In this document: one piece after another, positions 8,844 through 17,765 of the stretch | Position numbering within the stretch: the first letter of the stretch is position 1 | Layout of the letters: each line of letters starts with the position of its first letter | Translations under genes and position numbers: made by a program | The notes under the pieces: generated by a model | Told to the model about the DNA's origin: nothing | The model's input: only the letters and a program-made list of their open reading frames with translations | Database searches by the model: none | Assembly (NCBI RefSeq): GCF_005434945.1 | Contig: NZ_SKCH01000016.1 | Location: forward strand, 25,609-89,608 | Origin: Prescottella subtropica | GTDB lineage: Bacteria > Actinomycetota > Actinomycetes > Mycobacteriales > Mycobacteriaceae | Reading direction: 5' to 3' | Length of the DNA stretch: 64,000 nucleotides

Positions 8844-9997
8844 CGGCGCCGACACGGCCGCGGACCGCCCCGGCCCTCGATCTCGGTGGCGTCCTCGCCG
8901 ACCCGGGCACCCGTATCGTCGTGTGCTGCGGCGCGGGTGGGGTCGGGAAGACGACGACGGCGGCGGCGATGGCGTTGCGGGCCGCCGAGCAGGGCCGGCG
9001 GGTCGCGGTCCTGACGATCGATCCGGCGCGCCGGCTCGCCCAGGCGCTCGGGGTGCAGGATCTGGACAACGAGCCGCAGTTGGTGCAGCTCGCGCCCGGA
9101 TCGACGGGTGAGCTGCACGCGATGATGCTGAACATGCGGCGCACGTTCGACGAGATGGTGCTCGAGCATTCGTCGCCGGAGAACGCCGAGCAGATCCTGG
9201 CGAACCCCTTCTATCAGACCGTCGCCACCTCGTTCTCCGGGACGCAGGAGTACATGGCGATGGAGAAGCTCGGGCAGCTCGCCGCCGACGACCGGTGGGA
9301 TCTCGTCGTCGTGGACACGCCGCCGTCCCGCAACGCGCTCGATTTCCTGGATGCACCGCAGCGGCTCGGGGCGTTCCTCGACGGCCGGATGATCCGCCTG
9401 CTCACTGCACCGGGACGCGGTATCGGCCGGCTCATCACGGGCGCGATGGGTCTCGCACTCAAGGGTGTGTCGACGGTGGTCGGCAGCCAGATGCTGTCCG
9501 ACGCGTCCGCGTTCGTGCAGTCCCTGGATTCGATGTTCGGCGGGTTCCGGGAACGGGCGACCCGCACGTACCGCCTGTTGCAGGAGCCGGGCACCCGGTT
9601 CGTCGTGATCGCGGCTGCCGAACCGGACGCGCTGCGGGAGGCTGCGTTCTTCGTCGACCGGCTCTCGCACGATCGGATGCCACTCGCCGGCCTCGTCCTC
9701 AACCGGACACATCCGACGCTGTGTACCCTGACCGCCGACCATGCGCTCACCGGTGCGGACCGGCTCGACGAGCGGAACCCGTCGGACATGCCGGACGCTG
9801 CGGACGCGTTGACGTCGGCGATCCTGCGGGTGCACGCCCAGCGGGCGGTGACGGCGCGGCGTGAGGTGCGGCTGTTGAGCCGGTTCACCGCGTCGCACCC
9901 GCACGTTCCGATCATCGGGGTGCCGTCGCTGCCGTTCGAGGTGTCCGATCTCGAGGCGCTGCGGGCCGTCGGGGATCAGCTGACGCGTCAGAGCTGA
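8840..9997 (+). CDS. ArsA/GET3-like ATPase, second subunit
   Basis: A 385-residue second ATPase of the pair, counterpart by position of Rv3680. Walker A is [17 protein letters not shown] (about residues 27-43) and the switch region [15 protein letters not shown] near residue 155; [13 protein letters not shown] is the usual switch I sequence of Get3-like proteins. It is longer than its partner, with a helical middle section rich in Met and Gly ([16 protein letters not shown]). ATG at 8840 overlaps the preceding TGA. Joint action with the first subunit is an inference from overlap and paralogy. Confidence 0.92.
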   Translation: MTAPTRPRTAPALDLGGVLADPGTRIVVCCGAGGVGKTTTAAAMALRAAEQGRRVAVLTIDPARRLAQALGVQDLDNEPQLVQLAPGSTGELHAMMLNMRRTFDEMVLEHSSPENAEQILANPFYQTVATSFSGTQEYMAMEKLGQLAADDRWDLVVVDTPPSRNALDFLDAPQRLGAFLDGRMIRLLTAPGRGIGRLITGAMGLALKGVSTVVGSQMLSDASAFVQSLDSMFGGFRERATRTYRLLQEPGTRFVVIAAAEPDALREAAFFVDRLSHDRMPLAGLVLNRTHPTLCTLTADHALTGADRLDERNPSDMPDAADALTSAILRVHAQRAVTARREVRLLSRFTASHPHVPIIGVPSLPFEVSDLEALRAVGDQLTRQS

Positions 9998-10047
9998 CCC
10001 CCACTGCCCCCACTGCCCCCGCCGGCCCCGGGGGGCGTCGCCGCCGG

Positions 10048-10371
10048 TTACATCGCGGACTGGTGGTGGCGCTGCACCTCGAAGAAGGTGGCCCAGGACT
10101 CGACCTCGGGATGCTGCTTGAGCAGTGCCCGACGCTGACGTTCGGTCATGCCGCCCCACACCCCGAACTCGACCCGGTTGTCGAGGGCGTCGGCTCCGCA
10201 CTGCATGAGGACCGGGCAGTGCCGGCAGATGGTCGCGGCCTTGCGCTGGGCGGCGCCTCGGACGAAGAGTTGGTCGGGGTCGATCTCCCGGCATCGGGCC
10301 TGTGCGACCCACTGGATACGGGCTTCTGCCTTCTCGTAGTCGAGCCTCTCGGCGGGGCTGGTCATGTGCAT
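10048..10371 (-). CDS. whiB4: WhiB4-like iron-sulfur regulator
   Basis: A 107-residue WhiB protein. Four Cys for the [4Fe-4S] cluster are seen (ARCREID, ICRHC and MQC, giving the CX2CX5C spacing), then the GVWGGMT turn and a basic DNA-binding tail (ERQRRALLKQH). The place between the ArsA-like pair and ponA2 is that of whiB4, a redox sensor in mycobacteria. Start ATG at 10371 has AAGGGGA five bases upstream; the ATG two codons later is less well placed. The frame runs further upstream but without family sequence. It is divergent from ponA2. Confidence 0.93.
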   Translation of the reverse strand: MHMTSPAERLDYEKAEARIQWVAQARCREIDPDQLFVRGAAQRKAATICRHCPVLMQCGADALDNRVEFGVWGGMTERQRRALLKQHPEVESWATFFEVQRHHQSAM

Positions 10372-10471
10372 TCGGTTCCCCTTCGTCCGAACGCCGTTCC
10401 CCACGGCGCCCGGAATGCTCCCGCAGTTCCCGAGTATCACGTGGGAACTGCACCACATTCCTAATCCAGTG

Positions 10472-10499
10472 TTAGCTGTATCACACCGGTGAGAGCTAA
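10472..10499. promoter_or_regulatory. Inverted repeat in the whiB4/ponA2 spacer
   Basis: TTAGCT (10472-10477) and AGCTAA (10494-10499) form a 6-bp inverted repeat with a 16-base spacer that itself contains ACCGGT. It lies in the 286-base divergent region and is locally AT-richer than its surroundings. An operator role for either gene is possible; nothing else stands out in this gap. Confidence 0.35.
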
Positions 10500-10657
10500 T
10501 TTAGGTAAAGAACGCCCGGCGCGCAAGGCGAGGGCGGTAGATTCTGGTACGACCGTGCCAAGTTCGCGGCGTTTGACCGGGTAAATTTCCGAACCCATGC
10601 CCGGACGCATGTCCAGTCTGTCGTGTAGACCCGGCCGAACGGCCGGTTCGACGTACT

Positions 10658-12961
10658 GTGTACAGCGTGTCGAGAGCCAAAACGATCGCCAAGCTCGCGG
10701 GGTGTTCCGCACTCGCCGGAGTCCTGCTCGCCGGAGTCCTGTTCCCGCTGGCAGGAGGGTTCGGATACGCCTCCAACCGCGCCACGGACGCCGTCGACAA
10801 CGTCTCCGCCGAACTCGTCGAGGGCACCGTCCCCGCCGTGACGACGATGACCGACGTCACCGGCACCCCGATCGCGTGGCTGTACGAGCAACGCCGCTTC
10901 GAAGTGCCGAGCGACAAGATCTCCAACGAGATGAAACTCGCGATCGTCTCCATCGAGGACAAACGCTTCGCGGATCATCACGGCGTCGACTGGCAGGGCA
11001 CGATGCGCGCCTTCATGACGAACACCACGTCCGGCGAGGTCCAGCAGGGCGCGTCGACGATCGACCAGCAGTACGTGAAGAACTACCAGCTTCTGGTGGT
11101 CGCGAAGAACGACGCCGAGCGTCGCGCCGCGATCGAGACGACCCCGGCCCGCAAGATCCGGGAGATCCGGATGGCGCTGACGCTCGACAAGAAACTGACC
11201 AAGGACGAGATCCTCACTCGCTACCTGAACCTGGTGCCGTTCGGTAACGGTTCGTTCGGGATCCAGGATGCGGCACAGACGTACTTCGGGGTCGATGCCA
11301 AGGACTTGAACGTCACCCAGGCCGCGATGCTCGCCGGCATGGTGCAGTCCAGTTCGGCACTGAACCCGTACACCAACCCGGACGGCATCCTCGAGCGCCG
11401 CAACACGGTCCTCGACACGATGATCGCCAACATCCCGGACCGGGCGGAGGAGATCCGTGCCGCGAAGGCTGCACCGCTGGGGGTGCTCCCCCAACCCAAC
11501 ACGCTGCCCCGCGGCTGCATCGCGGCCGGTGACCAGGGCTTCTTCTGCGATTATGCGTTGCAGTACCTGGCGACCTCGGGCCTGAACCGCGACGAGATCA
11601 ACCGCGGCGGCTACACCATCAAGACGACCCTCGACCCGGCGGTGCAGCGTTCGGTGAAGTCGGCGCTGGTCGCCAACGCCGACCCGAAGCTGGACGGCAT
11701 CGCGAACGTGATGAACGTGGTGCAGCCCGGTCAGGACCAGCACCGGGTGCTGGCGATGGCGTCGAGCCGCACGTACGGCCTCGACACCGCGGCCGAGCAG
11801 ACCGTCCAGCCGCAGCCGTACACGCTCGTCGGGCACGGTGCCGGCTCGATCTTCAAGATCTTCACTACGGCCGCCGCGATGGAGAAGGGTCTGGGCACCA
11901 GCGCGATCCTCGACGTGCCGCAGCGGTTCGAGGCCCGCGGCATGGGTAACGGCGGCGCGGCGGGCTGCCCCCCGGCCACGTACTGCGTCCAGAACGCCAC
12001 CAACAACTATCCGGCGAAGCTGTCGGTGACCGATGCGCTCGCGCAGTCACCGAACACTGCGTTCGTGAAGCTGATCGAATCGACCGGTGTCACCCCGACC
12101 GTCGATATGGCGGTCCGGCTGGGCCTGCGCTCGTACACGGTTCCGGGTTCGTCCGGTTTCGGCGATCAGAGCATGGCCGACATGCAGAAGCAGCAGAACC
12201 TCGGCTCGTTCACCCTCGGCCCGACGTGGGTCAACCCGCTCGAGTTGGCGAACGTCGCGGCGACCCTCGGGTCGCACGGCAAGTGGTGCCCACCGTCCCC
12301 GATCGACTCGATCACCGACCGCGAGGGCAATCCGGTCGCCATCAACCAGCAGGCGTGCGAACAGGTGGTGGCACCCGGTCTCGCCGACACTCTGTCGGTG
12401 GCACTGAGCAAGGACGACCAGGCGGGCGGCACGTCGTTCGGGGCGGCCAGCGCGGCCGGCTGGAAGCTGCCGATGTCCGGCAAGACCGGCACCACCGAAT
12501 CGCACATGTCGTCCGGGTTCCTGGGCTTCACCGACAACCTGGCCGCGAGTGTCCTCGTCTACGGCGACTCGACGACGCCCGGCGAGATCTGCTCCGGCCC
12601 GCTGCGCCCGTGCGGCGACGGCAACCTGTACGGCGGCACCGAACCGGCCAAGACCTGGTATCAGGCGATGATGCCGGTGGTCGGCAATTTCGGCCCGACG
12701 GCGCTGCCTCCGCTCGACGACAAGTACGTCAAGGGTTCGCAGAGTGCCCAGATCCCGGATGTCGTCGGCAAGTCGCAGGACGCGGCGACGTCGGCGCTGA
12801 AGGACGCCGGTTTCACGGTGAACGTGGTGCCCACCAAGTCCGACGTCAAGAAGGACGACGTGACATCGAGTTCCCCGTCCGGTCTGGCCGTGCCCGGTTC
12901 GCCGGTGACGATCTACGTCAGTGACGGCTCGATCGCCGCGACACCGGCACCGGGCCGCTGA
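10658..12961 (+). CDS. ponA2: Bifunctional penicillin-binding protein PonA2
   Basis: A 767-residue class A PBP that polymerises and crosslinks peptidoglycan outside the membrane. After an N-terminal membrane anchor (CSALAGVLLAGVLFPLAGG, about residues 16-34) comes the glycosyltransferase domain (IEDKRFADHHGVDW), then the transpeptidase with SxxK (GAGSIFKIF, about residue 397), SxN (QSPNTAF) and KTG (SGKTGTTE, about residue 608). One C-terminal PASTA domain follows (PDVVGKSQDAATSALKDAGF). The start may be GTG at 10658 or GTG at 10667. Order whiB4-ponA2 matches mycobacteria, where PonA2 matters in stationary phase and stress. Confidence 0.95.
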   Translation: MYSVSRAKTIAKLAGCSALAGVLLAGVLFPLAGGFGYASNRATDAVDNVSAELVEGTVPAVTTMTDVTGTPIAWLYEQRRFEVPSDKISNEMKLAIVSIEDKRFADHHGVDWQGTMRAFMTNTTSGEVQQGASTIDQQYVKNYQLLVVAKNDAERRAAIETTPARKIREIRMALTLDKKLTKDEILTRYLNLVPFGNGSFGIQDAAQTYFGVDAKDLNVTQAAMLAGMVQSSSALNPYTNPDGILERRNTVLDTMIANIPDRAEEIRAAKAAPLGVLPQPNTLPRGCIAAGDQGFFCDYALQYLATSGLNRDEINRGGYTIKTTLDPAVQRSVKSALVANADPKLDGIANVMNVVQPGQDQHRVLAMASSRTYGLDTAAEQTVQPQPYTLVGHGAGSIFKIFTTAAAMEKGLGTSAILDVPQRFEARGMGNGGAAGCPPATYCVQNATNNYPAKLSVTDALAQSPNTAFVKLIESTGVTPTVDMAVRLGLRSYTVPGSSGFGDQSMADMQKQQNLGSFTLGPTWVNPLELANVAATLGSHGKWCPPSPIDSITDREGNPVAINQQACEQVVAPGLADTLSVALSKDDQAGGTSFGAASAAGWKLPMSGKTGTTESHMSSGFLGFTDNLAASVLVYGDSTTPGEICSGPLRPCGDGNLYGGTEPAKTWYQAMMPVVGNFGPTALPPLDDKYVKGSQSAQIPDVVGKSQDAATSALKDAGFTVNVVPTKSDVKKDDVTSSSPSGLAVPGSPVTIYVSDGSIAATPAPGR

Positions 12962-13032
12962 CCACGGACTGCTGACTGCAGGCCTGCTCGGCCGGACGTT
13001 TGTCCCGGGCCCGCAGCGGGTAGCCGTCGGGC

Positions 13033-13659
13033 ATGAATCTTCGCCACCTGTTCGAACGGGCCGAGTCGGCGTCGTCCCTCGACGGGGTCGCCGACGCGCT
13101 CGCACACCTCGTGCAGTCCGGTCCGGGCCGCACCCCCGTCGCGGCCGGGTTGCGTGGTGGCTGGCTCGGCCATCCTGTGCATCCCGTCCTGGTCGCGATC
13201 CCGATCGGCGCGTGGACGAGTTCCCTCGTCCTCGACGTCGTGTTCCGGGACCATCGGGCCGCCCGACGGCTGCTCGGGATCGGGCTGGTGACGGTGCCGG
13301 CGACTGCGGGCACCGGCTGGCTGGACTGGAGTGAACGCGGTGTCCGGCAGCGCCGGGTCGGGTTGATCCATGCGGGTGCGAACGTCGTCGGGATCGTGCT
13401 GACGTTCGCGTCGTTCCGTCGCCGCCGCCGCGACCCGGACGCGTTCGATCCCCTCGCGACGGCTCTGTCGGCGACGGCGCTCACCGCCGTCGGTGTCGGC
13501 GGGGCGCTCGGTGGACATCTCGTCTTCGCGGAAGGATCCGGGATGTCGGCGGCGACGGAGAGCACCGGTCCCGCGTTCGATCCGGCGCTCGCGGACCTCG
13601 ACGCGATGCGTACGCCGAGGGACGGGCACCGGCACCGTGTCCTGCCGGGGCATCGGTGA
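13033..13659 (+). CDS. DUF2231 membrane protein
   Basis: A 208-residue protein with the DUF2231 signature WLGHPVHPVLVAIPIGAW (about residues 44-61) and four hydrophobic segments up to about residue 170, then a polar tail rich in Asp and Arg. The N-terminal 40 residues look helical and soluble (LFERAESASSLDGVADALAHLV). Members often accompany Rieske or redox proteins, but none is adjacent here. ATG at 13033 is the only plausible start. Function unknown. It marks the left edge of an accessory block inserted between ponA2 and the metallophosphoesterase relative to mycobacterial order. Confidence 0.8.
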   Translation: MNLRHLFERAESASSLDGVADALAHLVQSGPGRTPVAAGLRGGWLGHPVHPVLVAIPIGAWTSSLVLDVVFRDHRAARRLLGIGLVTVPATAGTGWLDWSERGVRQRRVGLIHAGANVVGIVLTFASFRRRRRDPDAFDPLATALSATALTAVGVGGALGGHLVFAEGSGMSAATESTGPAFDPALADLDAMRTPRDGHRHRVLPGHR

Positions 13660-13677
13660 GCGGTGCGCACGCCGCGA

Positions 13678-16198
13678 TCAGAGCAAACCGCGACGGACCG
13701 CTTCCTCGACGGCCCCCTCTCTGCTGGTGACGTCGAGCTTGCGGTACAGGCTGTGCGCATGGGTGCGGACGGTGTTCACCGACAGGTGCATGTCCTTGGC
13801 GATCAGCCGCAGCACCTTCCCGGTGTGCAGTTGCGCGAGAACCGCTTTCTCGGACCGGGTCAGTCCCGGGTTGCGGCCACCGGCCGTTTCGGCCAGCTTG
13901 CCCCGGGCGTGGTCGAGGAACTGCTGGGTGACGCCCGCTCCCGGGCGGACGGTCGAGAGCAGTTCCGCGGTGTCCCCGGCGAAGTGCAGGAACGGCCGCA
14001 CGATCTCGTCGGTTTCGGCGAGCAGCAGCGCCTGCCGGGTCGCTGTCACGGCGTCGTCCCGTCGACGGTCGCGGAAGGCCGCCACCGCGACGAGGACCCA
14101 CCCTTCGATGACGAGGACTCTTCTCGGCGCCGGCTCCGACGCCACCACCTTCCGGGCGAGTTGTTCGGCGACAGTCGGTTCCCCGTCCGCGAGGGCGAGC
14201 ATCGCCCGCGCCGCCGTCACCTCGGGGCTGTCACCGAACACGTCGCGGGCGGCCTGCACCACGGAGACGGCGAGCGACAGCCGGCCGGCATCCACGAAGA
14301 CCGCAACCGCTTCGGGAACATAACGGTCGGAGAGACCCGGTTGCGCCGCCCGGCACAGGAGTCCCGACATCGCACGGGCGAGGCTCGCGACGTCGTCGGC
14401 CTGTGACGACCGGTACCGTGCGCGCAGCAACGCGAACGTGACGGCGGCGTGGTGGCCGACCGTCGGGGAGGTGGTGCCGTCCGGGTGGACGTGCACGGCC
14501 GTGGTGGAGGACAACTCGTGCAGGGGGCCGCTGTCCGGGAACGGCTCGCCGCGGTAGTACCGGCACATACCGAGCGTCGCCGCACTCTGCGCGGCATCGA
14601 TCAGCGATTCGAGGCCCTGCTCGACGGCGTACGCCACCGCGCGCTCTGCTCGCTCCCCCGTCTCGACCAGGTTCCCTCGGGACACTGCGACGCCGGCGAG
14701 CCGCGCCATCGCCCGAAGGACGAGTCGCGGATGGCCGTCGTTGCCGGCGAGAGTGAGGACCTCCCGCAGCAGGCACTCACTCTCACGATGACGTCGGGCC
14801 AGCAGAAGTGCGGCAGCGAGCTGGATCAGCGCGTAACAGTCGATGTCGAGGTTCCCGGTACTCGACGTGTTCTCGAGCCTGGAGATCGCTTCTGCCGGGA
14901 TCGGCCACCCCCCGATGAGCGCGGCTTCGATCGTGAGAGCGTCCGACAACACTTTCGCCACCGCCGGAAGTTCCGTGCTCGTCGCGACCGATCGCAGGTA
15001 CGCCCGTGCCGCATCCGGATCGTTCGCCTCGAGCGCGGCGAGCACGCGCAGGAACGTGATACTCGTCAGGTACCCGTGCGACGAACCGACCGTGTCGAAG
15101 ACGTCGTCGCCGTTCCCACCGAACACCGCGGACAGTCCGTACCGGTAGACGAACTCGTCGACGACCCGATCGTCCGACACCTCCATCAATTGGACGAATA
15201 CTTCACGCAGGCAATCGAATTCGACGACCTGCCGCACAGCATCTGCCGTGGAATGTCGATACTCCGCCGGACCCGATTCCGGTAACCCGGCGTTGACGTG
15301 CGCACGCACCAGCGGATGCCACGAGTACCGCAGCTCGCCCCCGATCCGCTCACGCCGCACCGGAACACCGTGCTGCTCACACAGATAGAGTGCCGGGTCG
15401 GCGTTCGCCACACCGTGGTCGGCGAGCTGCCGGCCGGTGAACCATTCGACACCACTGGTCGATCGGACTGCCCGCGCCAAGTCCGCAGGTAGCCGATCCA
15501 TGGTTTCACCGACGACATAGGCGGAGATCAGCTGCGGGTGATCGAGCAGTTCCGTGATCGCCGGCCGGGCCCGCCGGTCGGCGCCGAACACCACCGCGGC
15601 GCTGTACACCGCGCCTGCCCATCCTCCGGTGATCTCGAGGACGAGATCGAGATCCGTATCGTCGAGGAAGCAACCGCGCTGCGTGAACTCCTCGGCGACG
15701 GTCTGCCGATCCAGCGCCAGGTCCTCCCAGCCCAGGAACGCCAGGGAACCCTCCGCCGCGAACTTGGCCCAGGGCAGATTCGGGGCCCACCGTGCCGCGA
15801 CGACCGTGTGGACGGGGGTGGCCTCCAGGAACCCGACCAGGCATGCGAGAGCCGCGCTCGTCCTCGAGGGTGTGGCCGTCGTCGAGGACGAGCGCGGCAT
15901 CGGGATCCGCCGGATCCAGACATCCGGACGCGTCCTGCAACCGGCGCGCAAGTCGGGTGGGGTCGTTGTCGAGTCTGTCGAGGGTCAGCCATGCGGTCGG
16001 CGCGGCCCGCGCACGGCGATGCTCCCGCCACGCCTCGAGGAGCACAGTCTTGCCGGTGGCCACCGGCGCACACACCAGCATTCTCACGGCAGGACGCCGC
16101 GCGAGTTCCGTGTCGAGCGCGACGCAGAGGCCCCGCATGCGGTCCGTGCCGCCCACACTCGACTGCACCACTGCCGATACTTCGTATCCTGCTACCAC
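13678..16198 (-). pseudogene. Frameshifted LuxR-type LAL regulator
   Basis: A large ATP-binding LuxR (LAL/MalT-like) regulator in two frames. Frame one, from GTG 16198, carries the Walker A region MLVCAPVATGKTVLLEAW and Walker B ALVLDDGHTLEDE. The sequence then continues in a second frame as AALACLVGFLEATPVHTVVAARW and on to the C-terminal helix-turn-helix (LTRSEKAVLAQLHTGKVLRLIAKDM, split in two helices, then SVNTVRTHAHSLYRKL). The switch lies near 15855-15870, within GAGGACGAGCGCGGCTC on the coding strand; one extra base explains it. Restored length is about 840 residues. Either a real inactivating mutation or a sequencing error is possible. A paralogue is intact at 41.5-44.1 kb. Confidence 0.85.
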
Positions 16199-16334
16199 AC
16201 ACCACCGCCCCTGAGAGCCGACCTTTTTCGCATCGTACGGTGCAAATCGGATCGACGCCTCCGGAAGCGGTGGCGTGTCGGGGACGAAACATGATGCCCG
16301 GGCCGGGAGGTCTGTCGCCGGCCCGGGCGACGTG

Positions 16335-17717
16335 TCAGTGTGCGAAGGCCTGCGCCGAGTGTCCGACGCCGCGGCCTTCCCGCAGTGCGGCGACAACCTC
16401 CCCGATCGCGACCGCCAGCCGATAAGCGAGGTCACGGGAGAAGCCCTCGCGCAGCACGATTCGGAGGACCGCGACGTCTTCGGCGTCGGCCGGCATCGTG
16501 TAGGCGGGTACCTGCCAGCCGCGGGCCCGCAATTCGTGCGAGATGTCGAAGACCGTGTAGCCGGGATCGCCGACGACCTCGAACGACAGGACCGGGATGG
16601 CGGATCCGTCGGTGATGACGTGCATGTCGTCGATCCTGGCGATCTCCGCCGACAGCATCAGCGCGGTGTCGCGGAGCGATTCCATGATCGCGGTGTAGCC
16701 GGCGACACCGAGGCGGACGAAGTTGTAGTACTGCCCCACCACCTGGTTGCCGGACCGCGAGAAGTTCAGCGTGAACGTCGGCATGTCGCCGCCGAGGTAG
16801 TTCACCCGGAACACCAGGTCCTCGGGGAGGTGTTCCTTCGACCGCCACACGACGAATCCGATGCCCGGGTACGTCATGCCGTACTTGTGGCCGCTGACGT
16901 TGATGGACACGACCCGTGGAATCCGGAAGTCCCACTGCAGTTCCGGATGCAGGAACGGGACGACGAATCCGCCGGACGCCGCATCGACGTGCATCGGCAC
17001 GTCCGGCCCGCCGGCCGCGGCCACCTCGTCGAGCATCGCCGCGATCTCGGCGACCGGTTCGAGCTCCCCGGTGAACGTGGTACCGAGGATCGCAACGACA
17101 CCGATGGTGTTCTCGTCCAACGTGTCCCGCACCTGATCGGGGGTGATGACGTAGCGGCCCTTCTCCATCGGCAGGTACTTCGGTTCGACGTCGAAGTAGC
17201 GGCAGAACTTCTCCCACACGACCTGCACGTTGCTGCCGAGGATGAGATTGGGTCGAGCCGTGTCCTTGCCGGCGGCCTCACGCGCCTGCCGCCACCGCCA
17301 CTTGAGGGCCAGACCGGCGAGCATCACGGCCTCCGACGAGCCGACCGTGGTCACACCGGTCGCCGACGACGGGTCGGTCGCGGAGAGGTTCTCGGCGTGG
17401 AAGAGGTCGGCCACCATGTTGACGCAACGGGTCTCGATCTCGGCGGTGGCCGGGTACTCGTCCTTGTCGATCATGTTCTTGTCGAACGTCTCCGCCATGA
17501 GCCGGTCGGCCTGCGGATCCATCCACGTGGTCACGAACGTCGCCAGGTTGAGGCGGGAACTGCCGTCGAGCATGAGTTCGTCGTGGATGAAGCGGTAGGC
17601 GGCTTCCGGGTCGGTCTCCGACTTGGGCATCCGCAACGCCGGAATCGGATCGGTTCCGAGGCGACCGGTGTAGGCGGGCGCCAGGGTCTCGGCGGGAGCG
17701 GCAAGGTTGTCGGGCAT
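16335..17717 (-). CDS. gadB: Glutamate decarboxylase
   Basis: A 460-residue PLP-dependent group II decarboxylase converting glutamate to GABA and CO2 with uptake of one proton. The PLP lysine is in SINVSGHKYGMTYPG; HVDAASGGF carries the cofactor-contacting Asp. Length equals that of other actinobacterial GadB proteins. Start ATG at 17717 is preceded by GGAGAAGAAG. It is the last gene of a four-gene run, 48 bases after the YhgE-like gene. No GABA antiporter gene (gadC) is present in the window, so a classical acid-resistance system is not shown. Confidence 0.95.
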   Translation of the reverse strand: MPDNLAAPAETLAPAYTGRLGTDPIPALRMPKSETDPEAAYRFIHDELMLDGSSRLNLATFVTTWMDPQADRLMAETFDKNMIDKDEYPATAEIETRCVNMVADLFHAENLSATDPSSATGVTTVGSSEAVMLAGLALKWRWRQAREAAGKDTARPNLILGSNVQVVWEKFCRYFDVEPKYLPMEKGRYVITPDQVRDTLDENTIGVVAILGTTFTGELEPVAEIAAMLDEVAAAGGPDVPMHVDAASGGFVVPFLHPELQWDFRIPRVVSINVSGHKYGMTYPGIGFVVWRSKEHLPEDLVFRVNYLGGDMPTFTLNFSRSGNQVVGQYYNFVRLGVAGYTAIMESLRDTALMLSAEIARIDDMHVITDGSAIPVLSFEVVGDPGYTVFDISHELRARGWQVPAYTMPADAEDVAVLRIVLREGFSRDLAYRLAVAIGEVVAALREGRGVGHSAQAFAH

Positions 17718-17765
17718 CTTCTTCTCCTCCGGTTGGACGAACAGACGAGCAGCGGACCGATCGGG

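Noticed and set aside
13678..16198. Programmed frameshifting in the LAL regulator
   Set aside because: No slippery heptamer or following pseudoknot was seen; a simple one-base insertion explains the shift.
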